Part shown: positions 22,201 through 34,200 of the stretch, piece after piece | Position numbering within the stretch: the stretch's first letter is position 1 | How the letters are laid out: every line of letters begins with the position of its first letter | Source of the DNA: Ryuthela nishihirai | Lineage: Eukaryota > Arthropoda > Arachnida > Araneae > Heptathelidae | NCBI GenBank assembly: GCA_038380435.1 | Contig: JAWZYU010000028.1 | Location: forward strand, 23,234,201 to 23,298,200 | Direction: 5' to 3' | Length of the DNA stretch: 64,000 bases | Translations under genes and position numbers: made by a program | Notes under the pieces: model-generated | What the model was told of the DNA's origin: nothing | What the model saw: the letters and a program-made list of their open reading frames with translations, nothing else | Database searches by the model: none

Positions 22201-25200
22201 GGTATGGCTCTCCCGCACACGGGGCCACGGCTTAACGTCCCATCCGACGGACGGCGGCCTTTCCAAGCCCATCGGTGTCCCCTACTGACCGTGGGCAGGG
22301 CGGGGAATTTTGCGGAGATAAATCTCAACGCTGACCCAGCTGGGACTCGAACCTGGGAACTAAGATTACGAACCTGGCGCGCTACCGACTGAGCCACCCC
22401 CGCCCCTTATTTTCAAGTAATGATGCATTCTGATATTTGAAAGTTCAGTAAAAAATATCAATATTTCTCCAATCAACCCACTTGCCATAGAAGCAGGGCC
22501 AGATCAGGGGCTGACAAAGGGGCCGTGTCCACTCACCCCCACCCCTTTCAGAATGCTAGTAAGGGTAGTAATGGAAGCCAACAATCATCACACTTGTTCT
22601 ATTTTACGCATTCTACATGAAATTTTGCAATGCATTTTTTAACTTTAAACATCCATGCTTTATCGGTTATTTTGATCTTCTTACTCCAAAATCAAAGCTG
22701 CTAGCCATTTGACTACTGAATAAAAGCCTCAAAGGATTGTATTTACCTTAATAATGTGGCAGTTCCCAAACTGAGATAGTTCTACTTTATGCAGAAATAT
22801 CATGAATGAGCGTATTTCGTGAAAATTGAAATTGTGCCTTTTAATTAATAAAGTATTCTTAACTCATGAAACTGGAAATAAAAATAAACAGCAAAATCAT
22901 TTTTAATTCCCGTACGAGACAATCAGTACCTGAACCACAAAACAATTTTTGTACAGTCGCTCAAAAAAGTATCCGAACACTACGATTGATTACAAAATTC
23001 AGAAAAAATATCTGGCAAAGTTTTTTTTTAGAAATTAATGACCTGGCAACCTTCGTGTCACGTGATTACAGAATTCAGGAGAAATATCTGGAGCGTGTAC
23101 AGCAACTGTACACGCTCCAGTTACCGTTCACAGCAAACTGGAGCGTGTGCAGTTACTGCACTCGCTCCAGTTTGCTGTGAACAAAATATCTGGCAAACTG
23201 GAGCGTGTGCAGTTACTGCACACGCTCCAGTTTGCTGTGAACGGTAACTGCACACGCTCAATATTTCCGTGAGTGAGCCCACACGATCTAGTATCAAAAT
23301 AATATGACCACCTACAGTCGCTCAAAAAAGTATCCGAACACTATGGTTGATTACCGAATTCAGAAAAAATATCTGGCAACGATTTTTTTTAGAAATTAGT
23401 GATCTGGCAACCTTCGTGTCACGTGACACGAAGGTTGCCAGATCACTAATTTCTAAAAAAATCGTTGCCAGATATTTTTTCCGAATTCTGTAATCAACCA
23501 TAGTGTTCGGATATTTATTTGAGCGACTGTATATGTTTAATAATTTTTCACCTCCATTTTGGTTACTAGCATTCTCAAAGGGGCATGGCCCCCTTGTTCC
23601 CCCCCCTTAGGGGCGGGGGTGGCTCAGTCGGTAGCGCGCCAGGCTCGTAATCTGTAGTTCCCAGGTTCGAGTCCCAGCGGGTCAGCGTTGAGATTTATCT
23701 CCGCAAAATTCCCCGCCCTGCCCACGGTCAGTAGGGGACACCGATGGGCTTGAAAAGGCCGCCGTCCGTCGGATAGGACGTTAAGCCGTGGTCCGTGTGT
23801 GGGAGAGCCATACCCTGTGCACGTTAAAGAACACGCTGGATGGCCTTGACGGGAGACTACCATCTGTCTCCCAACAGCTGTTCCAGTGGGTCCCCTCCCC
23901 CAACCTTCTCTGAGCCTTTGGGGTCCATGTGACCTGTCCATTTAGCCCATGGTGTGCAAAAAAGTGCCGCTCAGAGGTAAAACAACCCAACCCAAACAAC
24001 CCCCCCCCCTCCTTAGATCCATTTCTTGCTACACACTACATTTGAATGCAGAGATGAGTTCATGTGTTCCACACATCAGTTCAAAGTTTTAATTGGTCAT
24101 CATTACCAAAAGGTTTAGACACATAACCCTCAATTATAATAACAAGTAAAAATGCAATAAAGATCTTCTAACTTTCTGTTTATTATAGCTCAATCTTTTC
24201 TTTTTCTGCAGGTGATTCACTTGGGCCAGAGCCTCAATGACGATGTTTGGCACACAGTTCATCTAAGGAGGAGAGGACACAAGATGGATGTGCATGTCGA
24301 TTCTGAGACCAAGAGTTATGGTAAGAGGAATTTTGCACCTCGTGATGCCATTCACAGAAACCTATCTTCAAATATTCTTATGTTCTTCAGATATTCACAC
24401 GTTCTCTTAAGTGCATGTTAATAATTTAAAAGTCTTTAACTTTCTGCTTGTTGATTTAAATCGGTGTCTCGCAAACTTTTTTACTCTGCGGCACACTGAA
24501 TGTAATTTTTTTTTTTGCCGCGGCACACCTAAAAAAGAATTTTTGATGGTTACGTAAAAAGAGGAAAATTGAAGTTTCGTTAAATGCATTTTATTTAAAA
24601 TAAATATAATAATAAATATAATTAATCATAACTCGGTGTTTGTTTTAAATATTTGTCCATTCTATGGCTTGAAATAATCAAAAATTAATACCAAAATTTG
24701 GAAAAAGCTTGATAAATACTTACAAGATCCCAGTTGATAAAATCTGAAAGATTTTTATTAAAGCCCGTCGATAACACAAGTCAAAATGAAATCTTTGGAA
24801 TATCTAGTGTCAATTTGAAAATCTCTCGCGGCACACAGTTTGCGAGACACTGATTTAAATGGTGTAGTGTAACAAGCGTGCAATCTCACATCAAGATTAA
24901 TAAATATAATCAACAACATTTAGTAACGCATTTATGTCAGTTTCTACTTAACGATAATGCGAAACATAAAAGAATAACGAATGCTAAAGCTTATAAGTAA
25001 AAAGTTCGCTATGAACTACACTTACAATTATCACCTGTCTTTTTGAACTTTTAGGAACAAAATGAGCTAGGCTCATTATTATTGTGAAAATAATTAAAAA
25101 TGAAACTATTAATTCGATACAACTGAGCTGTTTCATGTATTTCTTCCTTCTTTGCTTTTTCCAAATTCACAAATGTGCCAAAGGAACTTCCTGTTCCTCC

Positions 25201-28200
25201 CAAACTCTTTAACATTTCACAGTTCAATAATCATATTCACCTCTATCCTGCTCCGCAAAATTCCCCGCCCTACCCACGGTCAGTAGGGGACACCGATGGG
25301 CTTGGAAAGACCGCCGTCCGTCGGATGGGACGTTAAGCCGTGGCTCCTTGTGCGGGAGAGCCATACCCTGTTCAGATTAAAGAACACACTGGATGGCCTT
25401 GACGGGAGGCTACCATCTGTCTCCCAACAGCTGTTCCAGTGGGTCCCCTCCCCCAACCTTCTCTGAGCCTTCGGGGTCCATGTGACCTGGCCATTTAGCC
25501 CATGGTGTGCAAAAAAGTGCCGCTCAGAGATAAAACAACCCAACCCAAAGTCCAAATCCTGCCCATCGTACTCTTTAATATATAGGATGTTCACAAAATA
25601 ATGTCACAAAATAAAAATAACTCGTAAAGTAGCGTACATACCTGTATTAGTTTTTCTTTGCAACAGACGCATAAAAGTTAGTAGTTTTTTTACAACCTAA
25701 TAAATTTCTACATGAGTGTCTTTATTTCCGCAAACGACATCTAAATGATAGTTAAGTTCAGTCCATGTGTGTTGATGATACACATGGATGATACTGATGC
25801 GATGTGACTGAAGATCCTTCACTGAAGTAGTGTAGACAATCTCTTTCACATAGCCCTACAAAAAGAAAATCCGACTGGGTTTAAATCTGGAGAATGTGAG
25901 GACAAGGAACGAGATCTACTCTGCCAATCCATCTCCTAGGAAACTCCTCATCAAGAAACTTCCCTCACATAGAGGGATCAGTGTGAGTGAGATCCTCTTT
26001 TGTTGGAACATGGTGTCTAGTAATGCAACTCCAGAAACTATGGTAACATGGGGTTGGGTTGTTTTACCTCTGAGCGGCACTTTTTTGCACACCATGGGCT
26101 AAATGGCCAGGTCACATGGACCCCGAAGGCTCAGAGAAGGTTGGGGGAGGGGACCCACTGGAACAGCTGTTGGGAGACAGATGGTAGCCTCCCGTCAAGG
26201 CCATTCAGCGTGTTCTTTAACGTGCACAGGGTATGGCTCTCACGCACACGGCTTAATGTCCCATCCGACGGACGGCGGCCTTTCCAAGCCCATCGGTATC
26301 CACTACTGACAATGGACAGGGCAGGGAATTTTGCGGAGATAAATCTCAACGCTGACCGAGCTGGAACTCGAACCTGGGAACTGCATATTACGAGCCTGGC
26401 GCGCTACCGACTGAGCCTATGGTAACATGAATTGTTCCAGAATGTCAAGTCAGTGTCCTGGTCACTGACTGATTAGTGAAAAAGTATTACACCATTCCAG
26501 ATGTTTGAATTCTAGAAAAACTAGAAAACAGGTATTACACCACTTCAGATATTTGTGTTGCTTCAACGTGTGGAGGTTTAGAGCCCAAGTTTATACAAAA
26601 ATATGCTTCATAGGTTGATGAGATGTGATACATGAAAAACTGCTTCGTTTCAAAACATCTCATGTTGCAAAAACACGATATTTTCGTCGAATTTAGTTGC
26701 ATAAGGTATTGAAATATTTAGTATTTTGTCACAATGTTGTATTTGGGGAATTATTCCCGTCGATTTCCCCACAAAGGTTTTTGGTCCTTCGCTTTGCTCT
26801 TCGTGAAAATCATGTCAAGACACCGTTATTTAAATATGAATCCTTATGCTTGATTAAAGATGTCTTGACTTTAAAAAAAAAAGCATGGTCATGCACACAA
26901 ACCCGGAAAGGGCTTTCTAGACCAGGCTCTTCAATTACAGTCAGATACAGTCGCTCAAAAAATATCCGAACCCTATGGTTGATTACAGAATTCAGAAAAA
27001 AATATCTGGCAAAGAATTTTTAGAAATTTGTGATCTGGCAGCCTTCGTGTCACGTGACACGAAGGTTGCCAGATCACTAATTTCTAAACAAATTTTGCCA
27101 GATATTTTTTCTGAATTCTGTAATCAACCATAGTGTTCGGATATTTTTTTGAACGATTGTATATTTCCAACGACTATCTCTATGGTATAATTCTTAAAGC
27201 CACTAATAGAGGATGATTGTTTGGTGGCCAGTAGCTCAGTGGTCGGAGCACCTGACATATTATGAGGAGGTTCGAGGTTCGGATCCCAACTAGCTAATGA
27301 CAATTTTTCTTCTACATTTGTTCAAGACATTTTAATATTCAATAACTCCGACTCTAAACTGAGCCACGGACTTAGTGCAAATTGGTGTAGTTTCGAAATG
27401 ATTTATCAACTATTTAAAACTTTTATAAATTTTTTTAATTTTTTCAATTTATTACCAGTTTTTACTTTTTGCCTTTTCCAATCCGTAAAACACTTAGTTT
27501 TCAACTAAGTTTAGTTTTCAACTAAGTGTTTTAAAGATTGTATCAACGATTTTATGATGCAAATCTGATATTCGATAATTTTGAATAGCAAATTCTAAAG
27601 TCCATTGATATAACATTATGTGAATTCATGAGATAGGCAAAGTTTAGTTACTTCATATATATATACATTGTCATCTTTGGATAGCAATCCTGTTTGCCAT
27701 ATATATAGGATTCATCAGAGAGATATTGCCGATAATCTTTATGACTGATTTAATTTTCTATTCCATCAGCTACTCTTTCGGGAAGGAATTGCTGGGTTGG
27801 GTTGTTTTACCTCTGAGCGGCATTTTTTTGCACACCATGGGCTAAATGGCCAGGTCACATGGACCCCGAAGGCTCAGAGAAGGTTGGGGGAGGGGACCCA
27901 CTGGAACAGCTGTTGGGAGACAGATAGTAGCCTCCCGTCAAGGCCATCCAGCGTGTTCTTTAACGTGCACAGGGTATGGCTCTCCCGCCCACGGGGCCAC
28001 GGCTTAACGTCCCATCCGACGGACGGCGGCCTTTCCAAGCCCATCGGTGTCCCCTACTGACCGTGGGCAGGGCGGGGAATTTTGCGGAGATAAATCTCAA
28101 CGCTGACCCAGCTGGGACTCGAACCTGGGAACTACAGATTACGAGCCTGGTGCGTTACCGATTGAGCCACCCCCGGCCCAGGAAGGAATTGTAGCATTAA

Positions 28201-31200
28201 CATAATGCAATTTAGGATGTAAAGCAACAACCCCTTTATTTTTAAGATATTTCTTAAATTTTCTTATAACCATTTTATTTCACTCATTGTACAATTTTCC
28301 GTTGGATAATTCGAGAAATCAAAGCAATCCGATTTCAATTTTTCGTATATTTTCGTACAGGCAGTGTCAGAGTTCAGTTTTTTCTGTTCCTCCAGAATTA
28401 GAGGAATCTGTAACTGCTGCACTTAACATTCCAAGAAGTTAAAACTTTATTTTAGTCAAAATGTATAGTCATATTTTGGACCACACAGACTACACAAGTA
28501 CCTGGCCTTCTTTGTGGTTTGGTCGTTTAATTCATTCCATGCTAAAAAGCGCAGCCTAAAGTTAAAAAAAAGACAATAACAAGCCCTCGAGTTACGTTAC
28601 CTCGATTATCGAAAAATGGCATTGCGTATTGCTTTCATTTTATCAAAATCCAAAGAAACTAGTTGAAATCCCCTAGACTAGGGGTTCTAAACGTGGGGTA
28701 TGCTGCAAAATGTTTTGGGGTACGCCGTGAGAGCTCAAAAGTCGCTTGATATATGTTATATATATATATGTTTTATTTTATTCCCATTGTTATAACAAGA
28801 GTTTTATCTATCTATACAAGGGAATACAAAAAGTATACAAAAAATATTTAATCTGGCAACCTTCGTGTTACGTTGGTTGCCAGATCAAATATTTGTTATA
28901 CTATAACTATAGTTTTATCTATCTATACAAGGGGTACGCCAATTACATACACATTTCCAGGGGGTACGTGAAGCATAAAAGGTTGAGAACCACTGATATA
29001 TATGTCTTATTTTATTCCCATTGTTACATTATAACTATAGTTTTATCTATCTATACAAGGGGTACGCCAGTTACATACACATTTCTAGGGGGTACGTGAA
29101 GCATAAAAGGTTGAGAACCACTGATATATATGTTTTATTATATTCCCATTGTTATACTATAACTATAGTTTTATCTATCTATACAAGGGGTACGCCAGTT
29201 ACATACACATTTCCACGGGGTACGTGAAGCATAAAAGGTTGAGAACCACTGATATATATGTTTTATTATATTCCCATTGTTATACTATAACTATAGTTTT
29301 ATCTATCTATACAAGGGGTACGCCAGTTACATACACATTTCCAGGGGGTACGGGAAGCATAAAAGGTTGAGAATCACTGATATATATGTTTTATTTCATT
29401 CCCATTGTTATAATATAACTAGAGTTTTATCTATCTATACAAGGGGTACGCCAGTTACATACACATTTCCAGGGGGTACGTGAAGCATAAGAGGTTGAGA
29501 ACCACTGATATATATGTTTTATTTTATTCCCATTGTTATACTATAACTGTAGTTTTATCTATCTATACAAGGGGTACGCCAGTTACATACACATTTCCAG
29601 GGGATACGTGAAGCATAAAAGGTTGAGAATCACTGATATATATGTTTTATTTTATTCCCATTGTTATACTATAACTGTAGTTTTATCTATCTATTACAAG
29701 GGGTACACCAGTTACATACACATTTCCAGGAGGTACGTGAAGCATAAAAGGTTGAGAACCACTGATATATATGTTTTATTTTATTCCCATTGTTATACTA
29801 TAACTATAGTTTTATCTATCTATACAAGGGGTACGCCAGTTACAAACACATTTCCAGGGGGTACATGAAGCATAAAAGGTTGAGAACCACTGATATATAC
29901 GTTTTATTTTATTCCCATTGTTATACTATAACTATAGTTTTATCTATCTATACAAGGGGTACGCCAGTTACATACACATTTCCAGGGGGTACGTGAAGCA
30001 TAAAAGGTTGAGAACCACTGATATATATGTTTTATTTTATTCCCATTGTTATACTATAACTGTAGTTTTATCTATCTATACAAGGGGTACGCCAGTTACA
30101 TACACATTTCCAGGGGATACGTGAAGAATAAAAGGTTGAGAACCACTGATATATATGTTTTATTTTATTCCCATTGTTACACTATAACTATAGTTTTATC
30201 TATCGATACAAGGGGTACGCCAGTTACATACACATTTCCAGGGGGTACGTGAAGCATAAACGGTTGAGAACCACTGATATATATGTTTTATTTTATTCCC
30301 ATTGTTATACTATAACTGTAGTTTTATCTATCTATTACAAGGGGTACACCAGTTACATACACATTTCCAGGAGGTACGTGAAGCATAAAAGGTTGAGAAC
30401 CACTGATATATATGTTTTATTATATTCCCATTGTTATACTATAACTATAGTTTTATCTATCTATACAAGGGTTCGCCAGTTACAAACACATTTCCAGGGG
30501 GTACATGAAGCATAAAAGGTTGAGAACCACTGATATATATGTTTTATTTTATTCCCATTGTTATACTATAACTGTAGTTTTATCTCTCTATTACAAGGGG
30601 TACGCCAGTTATATAGACATTTCCAGGGGGTACATGAAGCATAAAAGGTTCAGAACCACTGATATATATGTTTTATTTTATTCCCATTGTTATACTATAA
30701 CTGTAGTTTTATCTCTCTATTACAAGGGGTACGCCAGTTACATATACATTTCCAGGGGGTACGTGAAGCATAAAAAGTTGAGAACCACTGATATATATGT
30801 TTTATTTTATTCCCATTGTTATACTATAACTGTAGTTTTATCTATCTATACAAGGGTACGCCAGTTACATACACATTTCCAGGGGGTACGTGAAGCATAA
30901 AAGTTTGAGAACCACTGATATATATGTTTTATTTTATTTCCATTGTTATACTATAACTATAGTTTTATCTATCTATACAAGGGGTACGCCAGTTACATAC
31001 ACATTTCCAGGGGGTACGTAAAGCATAAAAGGTTGAGAACCACTGATATATATGTTTTATTATATTCCCATTGTTATACTATAACTATAGTTTTATCTAT
31101 CTATACAAGGGGTACGCCAGTTACATACACATTTCCAGGGGGTACGTGAAGCATAAAAGTTTGAGAACCACTGATATATATGTTTTATTTCATTCCCATT

Positions 31201-34200
31201 GTTATAATATAACTAGAGTTTTATCTATCTATACAAGGGGTACGCCAGTTACATACACATTTCCAGGGGATATGTGAAGCATAAAAGGTTGAGAACCACT
31301 GATATATATGTTTTATTTTATTCCCATTGTTACACTATAACTATAGTTTTATCTATCTATACAAGGGGTACGCCAGTTACATACACATTTCCAGGGAGTA
31401 CGTGAAGCATAAAAGGTTGAGAACCACTGATATATATGTTTTATTATATTCCCATTGTTATACTATAACTATAGTTTTATCTATCTATACAAGGGGTACG
31501 CCAGTTACATACACATTTCCAGGGGGTACGTGAAGAATAAAAGGTTGAGAACCACTGATATATATGTTTTATTTCATTCCCATTGTTATAATATAACTAG
31601 AGTTTTATCTATCTATACAAGGGGTACGCCAGTTACATACACATTTCCAGGGGATACGTGAAGCATAAAAGGTTGAGAACCACTGATATATATGTTTTAT
31701 TTTATTCCCATTGTTACACTATAACTATAGTTTTATCTATCTATACAAGGGGTACGCCAGTTACATACACATTTCCAGGGAGTACGTGAAGCATAAAAGG
31801 TTGAGAACCACTGATATATATGTTTTATTATATTCCCATTGTTATACTATAACTATAGTTTTATCTATCTATACAAGGGGTACGCCAGTTACATACACAT
31901 TTCCAGGGGGTACGTGAAGCATAAAAGTTTGAGAACCACTGATATATATGTTTTATTTCATTCCCATTGTTATAATATAACTAGAGTTTTATCTATCTAT
32001 ACAAGGGGTACGCCAGTTACATACACATTTCCAGGGGGTACGTGAAGCATAAACGGTTGAGAACCACTGATATATATGTTTTATTTTATTCCCATTGTTA
32101 TACTATAACTGTAGTTTTATCTATCTATTACAAGGGGTACACCAGTTACATACACATTTCCAGGAGGTACGTGAAGCATAAAAGGTTGAGAACCACTGAT
32201 ATATATGTTTTATTTTATTCCCATTGTTATACTATAACTATAGTTTTATCTATCTATACAAGGGGTACGCCAGTTACAAACACATTTCCAGGGGTACATG
32301 AAGCATAAAAGGTTGAGAACCACTGATATATATGTTTTATTTTATTCCCATTGTTATACTATAACTGTAGTTTTATCTCTCTATTACAAGGGGTACGCCA
32401 GTTATACAGACATTTCTAGGGGGTACGTGAAGCATAAAAGGTTGAGAACCACTGATATATATGTTTTATTTTATTCCTATTGTTATACTATAACTGTAGT
32501 TTTTTCTATCTATACAAGGGGTACACCAGTTACATACACATTTCCAGGGGGTACGTGAAGCATAAAAGGTTGAGAACCACTGATATATATGTTTTATTTT
32601 ATTCCCATTGTTATACTATAATTATAGTTTTATCTATCTATATAAAGGGTACGCCAGTTACATAGACATTTCCAGGGGGTACGTGAAGCATAAAAGGTTG
32701 AGAACCACTGATATATATGTTTTATTTTATTCCCATTGTTATACTATAACTATAGTTTTATCTATCTATACAAGGGGTACGCCAGTTACAAACACATTTC
32801 CAGGGGGTACATGAAGCATAAAAGGTTGAGAACCACTGATATATATGTTTTATTTTATTCCCATTGTTATACTATAACTATAGTTTTATCTATCTATACA
32901 AGGGGTACTCCAGTTACATACACATTTCCAGGGGTTACGTGAAACATAAAAGGTTGAGAACCACTGATATATATGTTTTATTTTATTCCCATTGTTATAC
33001 TATAACTATAGTTTTATCTACCTATACAAGGGGTACGCCAGTTACATACACATTTCCAGGGGGTACGTGAAGCATAAAAGGTTGAGAACAACTGATATAT
33101 ATGTTTTATTTTATTCCTATTGTTATACTATAACTATAGTTTTATCTATCTATACAAGGGGTACGCCAGTTACATACACATTTCCAGGGGGTACGTGAAG
33201 CATAAAATTTTGAGAACCACTGATATATATGTTTTATTTTATTTCCATTGTTATACTATAACTGTAGTTTTATCTATCTATTACAAGGGGTACGCCAGTT
33301 ACATAGACATTTCCAGGGGGTACGTGAAGCATAAAAGGTTGAGAACCACTGATATATATGTTTTATTTTATTCCCATTGTTATACTATAACTATAGTTTT
33401 ATCTATCTATACAAGGGGTACGCCAGTTACAAACACATTTCCAGGGGGTACATGAAGCATAAAAGGTTGAGAACCACTGATATATATGTTTTATTTTATT
33501 CCCATTGTTATACTATAACTATAGTTTTATCTATCTATACAAGGGGTACTCCAGTTACATACACATTTCCAGGGGTTACGTGAAACATAAAAGGTTGAGA
33601 ACCACTGATATATATGTTTTATTTTATTCCCATTGTTATACTATAACTATAGTTTTATCTATCTATACAAGGGGTAAGCCAGTTACATACACATTTCCAG
33701 GGGATTCCTGAAGCATAAAAGGTTGAGAACCACTGATATATATGTTTTATTTTATTCCCATTGTTATACTATAACTATAGTTTTATCTATCTATACAAGG
33801 GGTACGCCAGTTACATACACATTTCCAGGAGGTACGTGAAGCATAAAAGGTTGAGAACCACTGATATATATGTTTTATTTTATTCCCATTGTTATACTAT
33901 AACTATAGTTTTATCTATCTATACAAGGGGTACGCCAGTTACATACACATTTCCAGGGGGTACGTGAAGCATAAAAGTTTGAGAACCACTGATATATATG
34001 TTTTATTTTATTTCCATTGTTATACTATAACTGTAGTTTTATCTATCTATTACAAGGGGTACGCCAGTTACATACACATTTCCAGGAGGTACGTGAAACA
34101 TAAAAGGTTGAGAACCACTGATATATATGTTTTATTTTATTTCCATTGTTATACTATAACTATAGTTTTATCTATCTATACAAGGGGTAAGCCAGTTACA

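Larger units (their letters stand above)
21815..24211 (+). other. Neurexin intron 4 (at the splice-site-3 position)
   Basis: 2397 bp, phase 0. It holds SINE-A (22021, 23610), a low-copy repeat (22495-22620 and inverted 23540-23609) and MITE-P copies at 22952-23531. No extra in-frame small exon is evident. Nothing is recognised in 21815-22008, 22621-22951 and 24005-24211. Confidence 0.8.

Noticed and set aside
22021..22288. A recurring reading frame of about 87 codons starting MGCFTSERHFFAHHGLNGQ, seen in many places on both strands
   Set aside because: Every case is the antisense strand of a SINE-A copy. Frames are often broken by substitutions and there is no sign of selection for a protein.
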